Part shown: one piece after another, positions 18,701 through 26,469 of the stretch
Position numbering within the stretch: the first letter of the stretch is position 1
How the letters are laid out: each line of letters opens with the position of its first letter
Origin: Melghirimyces profundicolus
GTDB taxonomy: Bacteria; Bacillota; Bacilli; Thermoactinomycetales; DSM-45169
DNA length: 36,965 nt
Reading direction: 5' to 3'
NCBI RefSeq assembly: GCF_003054245.1
Contig: NZ_QBKR01000030.1
Coordinates: forward strand, 1 to 36,965
The notes under the pieces: model-generated
What the model saw: the letters and a program-made list of their open reading frames with translations, nothing else
Told to the model about the DNA's origin: nothing
Database searches by the model: none
Made by a program: the position numbers and the translations under genes

Positions 18701-19218
18701 TCGGCAATCCACAGGGTGGAAGAGTAACCGAGGTGTTCATTGAACGACTTCAAAAACACTTCCACGATCATTTCTTTTTCGTCTCCAGGCCGGTTGTGAG
18801 CCGAAGCTTTGGAATCGATATTAAAGAGGATGGAGTGGGTATCGTAAGTGGCGACGTGTTTCATCTGTTCGAGAAGCGTCTGATTGTCCGTTTTGTCGAG
18901 GAAATAGTCCACCGGCTTTTTTCCGTATACGGTTTGCCCATCCAGGAGATAGGACAGGATCTTCAAAAAGTGGGATTTACCGGAGCCGAAGAACCCCGAT
19001 ATCCACGCTCCGACTGCGGTGGTGGGCTGTTCCAGGCTTTTGACGTAATTTTGATAGAAATAGGCCATGTTCTCTTCAATTTCCTGGGTCATCACATATT
19101 CACTGAGCTCGTCATGCTTGGTGAGTTCATCGATCTGTCCGGCCTGAACCACACCGTTGATGTTCCGCTCAATATCCTTGGAAAACAGCTCTTTGATGGT
19201 GAAGGTGTCTTGAAGCAT
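15718..19218 (-). CDS. brxC: BREX AAA+ ATPase BrxC
   Basis: ATG 19218 follows GGAGAGGAG. The 1166-aa protein starts MLQDTFTIKELFSKDIERNI and reads INGVVQA, the typical BrxC N-terminus. Walker A is GFFGSGKSH at 75-83 and Walker B is FLVDEIGQY (Asp 267, Glu 268). A YPFVPYQIELLQKVF block follows the ATPase region. The C-terminal half is rich in predicted coiled coil. BrxC is a core BREX ATPase, thought to act as a motor or scaffold with BrxB, PglX and PglZ. It is translationally close to brxB (25-nt gap) and pglX (10 nt). A long open antisense frame over this gene is a composition artefact. Confidence 0.95.
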   Translation of the reverse strand: MLQDTFTIKELFSKDIERNINGVVQAGQIDELTKHDELSEYVMTQEIEENMAYFYQNYVKSLEQPTTAVGAWISGFFGSGKSHFLKILSYLLDGQTVYGKKPVDYFLDKTDNQTLLEQMKHVATYDTHSILFNIDSKASAHNRPGDEKEMIVEVFLKSFNEHLGYSSTLWIADMERQIAEASDYEVFKRTFEEVDGISWENSRQQIKFKRKSFKETLRRMGFDEATADDLLASANRDFSISSEDFAKLVAAHCEAQGPKYRLTFLVDEIGQYIGDNRRLMLNLQTVVEDLGKSCLGRVWVLVTSQEQIDSVTKIAGFDDFSKIQGRFPTRINLTSSNTDEVIRRRLLEKTAPAADELHSRFDMEEQSLQNLLAFDRNRSAFNSGYRSAEDFVHFYPFVPYQIELLQKVFEKVRTQGEAGKHLAHGERSLLNAVQEVALQLKDEGTDRLARFSQFYQTIRRFLDSSIVSTINRAREREGIEDFDIEVLKVLYMIKGVREIEATVENITTLLIDSVDAIKSDVEKQVRRSLHRLKNKVLIQEDAHQTFTFLSDDEQEIQREVERTPVNEANVDARLGKHFFNEIYSAPRFLYNKAPFDFNKKFNGYVKGSSSHDLTLWVVTRNFSEEEARLQSHNGVAIMRIPDEQAKTFEEALENTEKIDSYLRVKDASNLSEEYRKIFNHLREQREEFERQGYDKLRSACQEAVFYIDGKDYTFSGTVEHQVNEALKKLVENSYPKWSYMNESVPLDAAKETILEWANHGLPGGGIANQLAFDEMNGFLQRQHRAVLKQLFDVFTRKPYGWTQANIAGIVAALDHAGKVELTYLNEPLQADHPDYVKRLLSKADVEKIQLKVKVGMPPRVRGDIADLLQEVFNYYEPVETYQDGARLLRDRIGNVKQEAEAMEVKYRNSDPAFPYPNGEQIQAIREQLQSLLEIHDSKTFVHETIDAFDDIRDGVEQLEHYGSFYNGKGKELFDQAVGLLKSHADDLIAFDGDQEVVENRKAIEAILQNPNPYREIPNLARLCERLKERLGELVEGEAKEVLRQIEEVEGAVDGMESEYGTRPDAVSLIRETKAQFQVYKGEIHRAQNRSTLSTYREKVSKDYHHLQEKIAQVTDGGGVARVSLSQWIPATGKPLKSEEELEAFLDELRSHLQSSLKRGKNLHIIR

Positions 19219-19243
19219 ACAAACCGAACTCCTCTCCGGAAAA

Positions 19244-19795
19244 CTAGCCCTTGATGGAAAACGCCCGATAATAATGCTGGGTGGGAAACCGGTTAAACAT
19301 CATCAGCCCCTGTTCACGGTAACTTCCCGGGTAGAAGACCACCACCGGCACCTCCACTTTCAGATCCCCGAGGTTGTACAGGATACTGTTGGTTCGAATC
19401 AGGGGATAAACCGACCCCATCCGGGTGATGAATAGGATTTGTTTACCCACGGAGCGCTCGGCGATGACTCTTGCCAGTACACTGGATTCCAGTGAGGGAG
19501 ACATGGCATCGAACAGCTCGTCGGTCCCTTCCTCCTCTTCCAGTTCCAACAGGCTGTCCACTCCCACCTCGGAAAATTGTTCCATCATCAATTCAAACAT
19601 GTTGACATGAAGCACTTTGATCGGCAACCGTTGGACATATCGGTCCACCGCCGCCCGGACAATGAGCTCTTCCCCGGGAGGATAGTCAAAGATAAAATAG
19701 GGAACTTCGTTGGCCAATCCGCGTTTATTCAGAAACTCCTCTTTTTGAACCTCTTGATAAAAAGCATCCAGTTTTTGTTGCAGTTTTGCCGTCAT
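19244..19795 (-). CDS. brxB: BREX protein BrxB (DUF1788)
   Basis: ATG 19795 lies 4 nt after the brxA stop, with AAGGAC upstream. The 183-aa protein reads MTAKLQQKLDAFYQEVQKEE, YFIFDYPPGEE and, near the end, VPVVVFYPGSYREQGLMMF, which are hallmarks of DUF1788/BrxB. Length is normal. BrxB is a small core BREX protein reported to bridge PglZ with other components; its chemistry is unknown. Position between brxA and brxC is the standard BREX order. Confidence 0.93.
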   Translation of the reverse strand: MTAKLQQKLDAFYQEVQKEEFLNKRGLANEVPYFIFDYPPGEELIVRAAVDRYVQRLPIKVLHVNMFELMMEQFSEVGVDSLLELEEEEGTDELFDAMSPSLESSVLARVIAERSVGKQILFITRMGSVYPLIRTNSILYNLGDLKVEVPVVVFYPGSYREQGLMMFNRFPTQHYYRAFSIKG

Positions 19796-19799
19796 GTCC

Positions 19800-20411
19800 T
19801 TACCACCCCCCGGTTAACGAAATCTCCGCCAACATCCGATGTTCCGGATGCTCCCGAACATAGGCCTTCAGCTCTTCGCTGATCGGAATCGGACGGATCT
19901 CCCAGTCCGTATCGCCGGGAATCAGGCATTCCGCTTCGACATAGGCTTTCAGCATCACCTGACGCATCTTTTGTTTGGTTTCAGGTGTGAAATTCCGGAT
20001 CTTCGGGCTTTGTTCTTCCTTTCTTTCAAAAAAATCAACGATATCCGAGCGGGTCACCCTTCTCTGGCCCTGCTCATGGAGATAAACGACAACCTCATAG
20101 GCAAACTCCCGTAAAAACCGATAGCACTTCAGGTAGGCATACAGGAGAATCGCGTTTACATCTGCGCTGGTCCCCTTTTGAACGAACTCGCGCAAACGTT
20201 TGTCCCATTGATCGACCCGCTTGAAAACCTTACGCAGAAGGACGACGTTGGCCTGGTGGCTTTTTTGCCGAAAGAGGTTTTCCCGGAGCGCTTTTTCTCT
20301 GATCTGCTTTTGGGTCAGACCTTGATCGAGCAATAAGAGAACCTGTTTTATTTCATACCGGTAAAGGTGTTCGGATCCTGATATAAATCCTGCGGAATAG
20401 TCCTGGCTCAT
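19800..20411 (-). CDS. brxA: BREX protein BrxA (DUF1819)
   Basis: ATG 20411 (MSQDYSAGFISGSEHLYRYE) is preferred over an in-frame GTG at 20426 because the family begins with a short YSAGxxSG segment. No strong ribosome binding site precedes either start (weak GAGAGGG). The product is 203 aa, all helical in character, with LLLLDQGLTQKQIREKAL, ENLFRQ and YLKCYRFLREFAYE as expected for DUF1819. BrxA is a small DNA-binding core protein of several BREX types. It opens the canonical brxABC-pglXZ block, 53 nt after the HelD-like gene. Confidence 0.92.
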   Translation of the reverse strand: MSQDYSAGFISGSEHLYRYEIKQVLLLLDQGLTQKQIREKALRENLFRQKSHQANVVLLRKVFKRVDQWDKRLREFVQKGTSADVNAILLYAYLKCYRFLREFAYEVVVYLHEQGQRRVTRSDIVDFFERKEEQSPKIRNFTPETKQKMRQVMLKAYVEAECLIPGDTDWEIRPIPISEELKAYVREHPEHRMLAEISLTGGW

Positions 20412-20479
20412 CCCTCTCACATCCACACTTTAAGTTCTAAGCGTTATTTTCCCACATCTTGAGCCTTTAGAGAAGAGAA

Positions 20480-22945
20480 TCACCTGGACATTTCCGCTTT
20501 TTGCTGTTCCGCCCACTTTTTCCAGACCGTCCGCCAGGCGTAAAAATCATTCACCCGTTCCCGATCGTCCGTGAAACGCTCCACCTTGGTCGGTTCTTCT
20601 TCCTCATCCTCAAAGAGAGGGATCGTTTCGGTATCCTCGATCACCCTTTCCTCCATCACTTGCGGAAGGGTATCGGGATCCCGGTAGTCCGTTTGCAGCC
20701 ATTCGGCAAAGGAGGCTCTCGGACGCGGCGGTTCATGGGGATCCCGCTGTTCCAACAGGGGGGACAAGTTCCCGCGGTAAAAGAGGATCAATTCATGGTG
20801 GGCCCGGGTGATGGACATATACAGCATCTTGGCATGGTGGGTGTGATCCTGAAAGGTTTTATCGCTGACGTCCTCGATGATGACCGCATCAAACTCCAGG
20901 CCTTTGACCAAATAGGACGGGATAATCACCACCCGTTTTTGGAGATGATGATGGGCGGCGGTGACCAATTCCAGATCCGCGATCCCCCTTCGGGTGAACT
21001 GATGGTACAGATCCGTCGCCGCTTCGGTGTCTTTGGTCAAGATGGCGATCGTTTGATGACCGGAATCCAGGAGGTTGTAAAGCGTTTGTTCGATTCGGTC
21101 GCACAGGTCACCGAAATGTTCCACCTTTTCCACCTGCGGCTCTTTCCCCGATCGGTTGACCGGAATCACCAAGGGATAGGGGTAGCTGTTGTTGATCAGC
21201 ACCCGGTTGGCCAGATCCATGATTTCTTTGGTGGAGCGGTAGCTGGTCTGGATGTCGATCCGCTTTACATCGTGTTGGTCCTGGATGTAGGATTGAAACT
21301 CGTCCCAGCTGTCCAGACCGTAAAATGAAAAGATCCCTTGTGCCACATCGCCGAGAATCGTCATCGATTTGGCATAATCCTTCATGATGGCCAGCTGAAA
21401 GGGGCTGTAGTCCTGGGCTTCGTCGATGACGATGTGCTCATACTCCAATGTCTTTCCGTTCATTTTGGCATCCAGATAAATGAGAGGGGCGATGTCTTCA
21501 TAGGAAAATTGTCGTTGTTTGATTTTTTGGCCGTTCTTCAGCAGCAACCCGAGGAGTTTTTCATCCATGTCCGGTGCAAACCGGTTGAATACACGCTTTT
21601 GGAAAACGTTTTTATACATGCGGACCGCCGTGATTTCTTCCATCTTCCGCACATACTCTTCCATGGCTTTATTGACCTGTTTGCTGAATTGTTTTAAACG
21701 CAAGGTTTTCGCCCGTTCCAGCGCCTCGTAAACATTTTTGCGCTCTTCTCCCTCGGGAAGCGTCATTACCCATTTCTCATAGGCTTCGTCAAATTCTTTT
21801 TCCACCCGCGCCTTGTATGCTTTTCCTTCTTTTTTGCTCCAGTTTAAGATGAATTGTTTCACGTCCCGGAGACGGACGTTCAGCGGAAGATGAAGCCTGG
21901 ATTCATAGAACTGATCGATTTCCTCCTTGGTCAGGGTGTGGTGTTCGGACAAATGGATATCTTTGTAGGGAAGCAATGTCCGTCCCACTTCCGCAACCAA
22001 ATCATCCAACAGCTTTTTAAACTGCAACGAGCCTTTATATTTGGAAACCCGAATCCGGTCTTCTTTTTTCTCATCGGCATAGATGTCCACATAATTCTCG
22101 TGAAGATCGGAGATCTCCCTCACATCCGTAAAATAGGTGGAGGCCCAATCATAGAAGGTCCGTTGTTCGATGCCGTCAATATCCAACTCGGGAACCAGCT
22201 TATGGATATAGGAAAGAAACATTTCATTGGGGGCCAGAACAAGCACTTTCTCCGGCTGCAGACGTTCCTGATACTGATACAGCAAATACGAGATGCGATG
22301 GAGAGCGATGCTGGATTTTCCGCTTCCGGCGGCTCCCTGGACGATAATGGTATGCTTCAGGGGAAGGCGAATGATCTCGTCCTGTTCCTGTTGGATGCTG
22401 GCGATAATCTCGCGGAGTTGCAGCTCGTCCCCCGTATGGCGAAGGATCTCCTCCAGGTAGGAATCCATCATTTTCACCTTTTCACCGGAGGGGGTCTCCA
22501 CGATTTCGGTTTTTCCGATGTCGGAAACTTTGACGACCCGATCATTCTCAATGGAGATCGCCCGTTTACTCTCAATCTCCACTTTGCGGTTGGGATCGTT
22601 ATTGATGTAAAAATCCGATTTAACCCCTTGATAGGCGTTGTACAGCTTTCCCAGATCCGTCCGCCAATCGACAACAATCAAGTCTCCATCTTGCTCGACC
22701 CCTCTTTTGCCGATGTAAATCGTCTCTTTCCCGAATTCGTCTTTGAAATCGAGCCGTCCGAAATACGGGCGGGGTCGAATGGTCTCCAGGGATTTCAATG
22801 CCTGCCTATTCTGCTTCAGAAGTTGTTCTTCAACGGCATCCTGAGCCCCTTTTTTGCATACAGCCGACTTTTCACGGATTTGATCTTCGATCACTGAAAG
22901 AGTCCTATCCAAATATTCCTGTTCTTGTTGAATCATTTCTTCCAT
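20480..22945 (-). CDS. HelD-like UvrD/SF1 helicase with an extra C-terminal Trp-rich module
   Basis: ATG 22945 (MEEMIQQEQEYLDRTL) follows GGGAGGGG by 6 nt. An upstream in-frame start at 22984 overlaps brxHI and lacks a site. The 821-aa protein has an N-terminal coiled coil (EYLDRTLSVIEDQI). Helicase motifs are GAAGSGKSS at 204-212, VIDEAQD (Asp 508), SYRSTKEIMDLANR, VKGLEFDAVIIED and LYMSITRAHHELILFY. This is the architecture of Bacillota HelD, which frees stalled RNA polymerase from DNA. The last 85 or so residues (AEWLQTDYR ... DTLPQV ... FYAWRTVWKKWAEQ) are not usual for HelD and match residues 72-140 of the helicase-nuclease at 3571. Its place inside a BREX operon suggests an island-specific role rather than housekeeping. 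Confidence 0.88.
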   Translation of the reverse strand: MEEMIQQEQEYLDRTLSVIEDQIREKSAVCKKGAQDAVEEQLLKQNRQALKSLETIRPRPYFGRLDFKDEFGKETIYIGKRGVEQDGDLIVVDWRTDLGKLYNAYQGVKSDFYINNDPNRKVEIESKRAISIENDRVVKVSDIGKTEIVETPSGEKVKMMDSYLEEILRHTGDELQLREIIASIQQEQDEIIRLPLKHTIIVQGAAGSGKSSIALHRISYLLYQYQERLQPEKVLVLAPNEMFLSYIHKLVPELDIDGIEQRTFYDWASTYFTDVREISDLHENYVDIYADEKKEDRIRVSKYKGSLQFKKLLDDLVAEVGRTLLPYKDIHLSEHHTLTKEEIDQFYESRLHLPLNVRLRDVKQFILNWSKKEGKAYKARVEKEFDEAYEKWVMTLPEGEERKNVYEALERAKTLRLKQFSKQVNKAMEEYVRKMEEITAVRMYKNVFQKRVFNRFAPDMDEKLLGLLLKNGQKIKQRQFSYEDIAPLIYLDAKMNGKTLEYEHIVIDEAQDYSPFQLAIMKDYAKSMTILGDVAQGIFSFYGLDSWDEFQSYIQDQHDVKRIDIQTSYRSTKEIMDLANRVLINNSYPYPLVIPVNRSGKEPQVEKVEHFGDLCDRIEQTLYNLLDSGHQTIAILTKDTEAATDLYHQFTRRGIADLELVTAAHHHLQKRVVIIPSYLVKGLEFDAVIIEDVSDKTFQDHTHHAKMLYMSITRAHHELILFYRGNLSPLLEQRDPHEPPRPRASFAEWLQTDYRDPDTLPQVMEERVIEDTETIPLFEDEEEEPTKVERFTDDRERVNDFYAWRTVWKKWAEQQKAEMSR

Positions 22946-22980
22946 ACCGTTCCCCTCCCAAAAAACGAAGCACTGTCCTG

Positions 22981-25119
22981 TCAATCCGTCACGACAGACT
23001 CGACAAACTGAATGTTCCGCAAGAACTCCAGGGTTTCGTCAATCACCATCTGTCCGGAGATGTGAAGTAGATCTTGGAGATGTTCCGGCAGATAGATGGA
23101 GTATTTTGTCCGCATCCGTTCCGGGTGAATCATGCGAATTAATTCCGTTTCCACCCACCGGGTATGAAGGACTTTCCACACGACATCCGAAAAGTGATCC
23201 TCCAACCCGGCCACTTTGATGCTATCCAGCGCACTTACCCTTACCGAGTAGCCTAATGAGCGAAGCATCCAAGTGAATGTATTGGCTATTTTGGTCCCTG
23301 CAAAGAGATAAATCATGGCTTCATTTTTTGTTCGTTCAATCAGACGGTGATCCGGGGTTAAACGGTGACTGTGATACGTTCTTCTCATTTCACTCAATGT
23401 GTGTACCGCTGCTTCATTCAGGTAAGGATAAACGGTGTCGGAACACAGAACCTCCGCCATCTTTTCCGCCACCCGCCGGTGTGTCAGGATGCTGCCTCCA
23501 AAATAGTTCGGTGCTTTTCCATTGACGGCGGGAATGACATAGACCTTCAGTTTCTCCTCGTCCACTGATTCAATCGTCCAGAGCTTTCCTCCCAGAATCA
23601 AATTGGCGCCTTCCGTCACTTGGGGTGTCACGCCGACGGAACCCACCCGTTTATGTCGGTGAAACACATCATATTCCCGATTAACCATAAACACGGCGTA
23701 AAAATCCCACCGACGTAAAAGCCGTTCACCCTCCAAACCCACGATCAGCTCACCCGATCCCTGAATCTCTTCGAGATACTCTTTTTCCAGCATATGATCA
23801 ATCAATTGTTGGAAGTGGTCAGGTCGAACTTGATCAAACACCGCCAAACGCTGAATGACATTTACCAATTCAGAGCGTGTCAGTCCGTTCCGTTCGGCAC
23901 AGATGGAGAGCAATTGATGAAACAGCACATCATAAGGGATCGCATATGGATTGGGAGGTTCCACCCATTCCTCAAGGAACAGTTCGGTCACCGCGATGGC
24001 TTGCAGCAAACTGTACTTGTGAGTGGTGTACATCTGAAGAATCTGCGGCATCCCCTCCCGTCTTCCCGTTCGTCCGATTCGTTGTTTCAGAGAAGAGACG
24101 GAGAATGTGGTGTCCAATTGCACCACCAGGTCCATATGACCGATATCAATGCCAAGCTCCAATGTGCTCGTACAGATCACCGACCGGGGAGTGTCCCTTT
24201 GTTTCAATAATTGCTCCGTAAATTCCCGATCCGTTTTATCGATGGAAGAGTGATGAACCAGATAGGCTCCCGGATCGTTTTCTTTTTCGGCCATCCGGTT
24301 GAGGATGACGGAAGAGGATTCCACGAGGCTGCGATTGTTACAAAAGATCATGGTCGAGTGATTTCGGCTTAAATCCCGGAGATCCTTATAAATCTCCAAT
24401 GGAACCTTGTCTGTTCCAGAATCAGCTTGGAACAGGAAATAACGGATTTCCTTATCTTCTGATCCCGTCTCCAATAACTGAACCCGGTCCGGTCGGTCCG
24501 CGTCGATCCAGCGACGAAGGGTTCCGTCATCGTTCAGCGTTGCGGATAACGCGATAATACGCGGGGGTTTATGGGAATAGTGAGCAATTCGCCCCAAAAG
24601 AGAACGCAACTGAACACCGCGCTCGGCCCCCATAAAAGCATGCACTTCATCAATGACAATAAAAGAGCAAGAGTTCCATAGGGAATGTAACAAAGAGGAC
24701 CGGTTGATAAAAAGGCTTTCAAGAGATTCGGGAGTGATCTGAAGGATGCCTTTCGGTGCCTTGCGAAATTTCCGTTTTTTGGACTCGGTCACGTCTCCGT
24801 GCCATTTGTGCACTTCGATCCCGACGTATTCACACAATCGCTCGATCCGCTCGAACTGATCATTGATGAGCGCTTTCAGCGGGGAGATATACAGAACCTG
24901 CAGTGTTTCCTTGGCTTCGGGATTCACCCGGCTGAGTATCGGCAAAAAGGCTGCCTCTGTCTTTCCCGAGGCCGTTCCTGCGGCCAATATGACCGGATCC
25001 TCCGTTTCAACAATGGCCGGAATGGCGAGCTGTTGAATGGGGGTGAACGTTTTCCACCCCATATCCCATATTGCTTTTTGGATCTCGGGTGACAACAGGG
25101 AAAAACAAGATCGACTCAT
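22981..25119 (-). CDS. brxHI: Lhr-like DEAD/DEAH helicase (BrxHI-type)
   Basis: ATG 25119 lies 12 nt after the brxD stop, which overlaps the ribosome binding region (GGGGGAGATGCC). The 712-aa protein has Q-motif FTPIQQLAIP and Walker A AAGTASGKT at 46-54. DEVH is at 157-160, followed by ALSATLNDDG, STLELGIDIGH and QRIGRTGRREG, a complete SF2 set. A winged-helix and Lhr-core-like region follows. The pairing with a BrxD-type ATPase is the known brxD-brxHI pair of BREX types 2 and 6. It is expected to translocate on or unwind DNA during defence. Here the pair lies upstream of brxA instead of downstream of pglZ. Confidence 0.88.
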   Translation of the reverse strand: MSRSCFSLLSPEIQKAIWDMGWKTFTPIQQLAIPAIVETEDPVILAAGTASGKTEAAFLPILSRVNPEAKETLQVLYISPLKALINDQFERIERLCEYVGIEVHKWHGDVTESKKRKFRKAPKGILQITPESLESLFINRSSLLHSLWNSCSFIVIDEVHAFMGAERGVQLRSLLGRIAHYSHKPPRIIALSATLNDDGTLRRWIDADRPDRVQLLETGSEDKEIRYFLFQADSGTDKVPLEIYKDLRDLSRNHSTMIFCNNRSLVESSSVILNRMAEKENDPGAYLVHHSSIDKTDREFTEQLLKQRDTPRSVICTSTLELGIDIGHMDLVVQLDTTFSVSSLKQRIGRTGRREGMPQILQMYTTHKYSLLQAIAVTELFLEEWVEPPNPYAIPYDVLFHQLLSICAERNGLTRSELVNVIQRLAVFDQVRPDHFQQLIDHMLEKEYLEEIQGSGELIVGLEGERLLRRWDFYAVFMVNREYDVFHRHKRVGSVGVTPQVTEGANLILGGKLWTIESVDEEKLKVYVIPAVNGKAPNYFGGSILTHRRVAEKMAEVLCSDTVYPYLNEAAVHTLSEMRRTYHSHRLTPDHRLIERTKNEAMIYLFAGTKIANTFTWMLRSLGYSVRVSALDSIKVAGLEDHFSDVVWKVLHTRWVETELIRMIHPERMRTKYSIYLPEHLQDLLHISGQMVIDETLEFLRNIQFVESVVTD

Positions 25120-25131
25120 GGCATCTCCCCC

Positions 25132-26451
25132 TTATTGACGGGTTCGCTGGAACCGATCCAACACAAGGTTCAACTCTTCCTTGGGATCGTTCTTTTCCAC
25201 CACTTCAAATATGGTTTGTTTATCCATATTGGGATTCTGTCGCAAGATATTTAAGGCGGAAATAAAGTCACGAATCAAATAACGGGGTGTGATGTGTTGT
25301 TCCGCTCCCGGCCGTGCATACTGCTGATCCATAAACGTCCGAATATCATCATCTGTCACAGTAGGCTCGTATCCATGATGAAACCCGTGAATGGAGCGGA
25401 TCTTGATTAAAAGCGCATAAATCTCTTCTTTCTGCAAAGGAGCCAACTTAATCACCGGCTGGGACAAGTCACGAAACTCAGTCGTCTCAAAACGGTTGGT
25501 CGCCAGCCGGGTTTTTAAGGCGGAGTAACTGAATAACCCCCGGCGCTCGTCTTCCAGGAACTCCTTTGTTCCCGCAAACGTGATGTACATATGTTCCGCC
25601 TTGCCCTGGTAGGCATCATTGAAGAACTTAAGAATCGTTTCATAGTTTTTATCCCGGGATACCGAGTGTGTGTTCTTATACAGGTTGATCGCCTCATCAA
25701 AATTGACCACCAGCCCGGCGTACCCCACTTGATGGATGAACGCGGCAATCACCTTCAAATACTCATACCAGTTCAGGTCATCGATAATGTCGCGGATCCC
25801 CAAATCCTTTCGTGCTTCGGATTTTGTCGAATATTCCCCACGCAGCCACCGAAGAGCATTGGACATACGCTCCTGGTTGTCTTCCACATATCCCCGGTAA
25901 TAAGCGCGGATGACCTTCGCAAAATCAAATCCTCCGACCAATTCTTCCATTTCATACAGAGTCTCTCCGATCTTCCGTTGAACGTCCCGGACAAAGTTTT
26001 GGTCGTCAAAGCGGACATCCTCGTATCCTTCTTCTTCTTGGACTTGAAAATGGATCTGATCGATCCATTTCTCCAAGATCACAGGCAAAGCATTTCCTTC
26101 CGGTCTCGTTTTGGTGGAAAGCTTATTCATCAGCTCGGTATAGGTGGACAACGCTTTCCCCTCGGAACCGTAAAGTCTTCTCTCCGCGGTCAGATCAACA
26201 TCTGCAACGACAAATCTTTCAACAAAAGCAAGATTTCGAATCATGGATAATATAAAACTTTTACCACTCCCAAACTCCCCGATGAAGACCTTAACCATCG
26301 CGGATCCTTGCTTGACATGTTTCAGTTCTTCCATAATCTGTTCCCGTTCTTTCTCCCGTCCCACCACAATATGATCGAGACCGATTCGTGGAACCACACC
26401 ACTGGTAAGGGATTGGAGAATGGCATTGGAGTGTTTTTTCAACAAGCGCAT
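25132..26451 (-). CDS. brxD: BREX ATPase BrxD (DUF2791 family)
   Basis: ATG 26451 lies 18 nt after the TM2-gene stop. The 439-aa protein reads GLDHIVVGREKEREQIMEEL, Walker A GEFGSGKS at 58-65, VVADVDLTAERRLYG, and Walker B LVVNFDEAINLYK (Asp 252). It ends with a winged-helix-like region (PRYLIRDFISALNIL). This is the DUF2791 ATP-binding protein called BrxD in BREX types 2 and 6, always next to the BrxHI helicase. Length is normal. Together they probably form the helicase loader and helicase of the system. That functional pairing is inferred from conserved adjacency. Confidence 0.9.
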   Translation of the reverse strand: MRLLKKHSNAILQSLTSGVVPRIGLDHIVVGREKEREQIMEELKHVKQGSAMVKVFIGEFGSGKSFILSMIRNLAFVERFVVADVDLTAERRLYGSEGKALSTYTELMNKLSTKTRPEGNALPVILEKWIDQIHFQVQEEEGYEDVRFDDQNFVRDVQRKIGETLYEMEELVGGFDFAKVIRAYYRGYVEDNQERMSNALRWLRGEYSTKSEARKDLGIRDIIDDLNWYEYLKVIAAFIHQVGYAGLVVNFDEAINLYKNTHSVSRDKNYETILKFFNDAYQGKAEHMYITFAGTKEFLEDERRGLFSYSALKTRLATNRFETTEFRDLSQPVIKLAPLQKEEIYALLIKIRSIHGFHHGYEPTVTDDDIRTFMDQQYARPGAEQHITPRYLIRDFISALNILRQNPNMDKQTIFEVVEKNDPKEELNLVLDRFQRTRQ

Positions 26452-26469
26452 ACTGTTTCCCCCTGCTTT

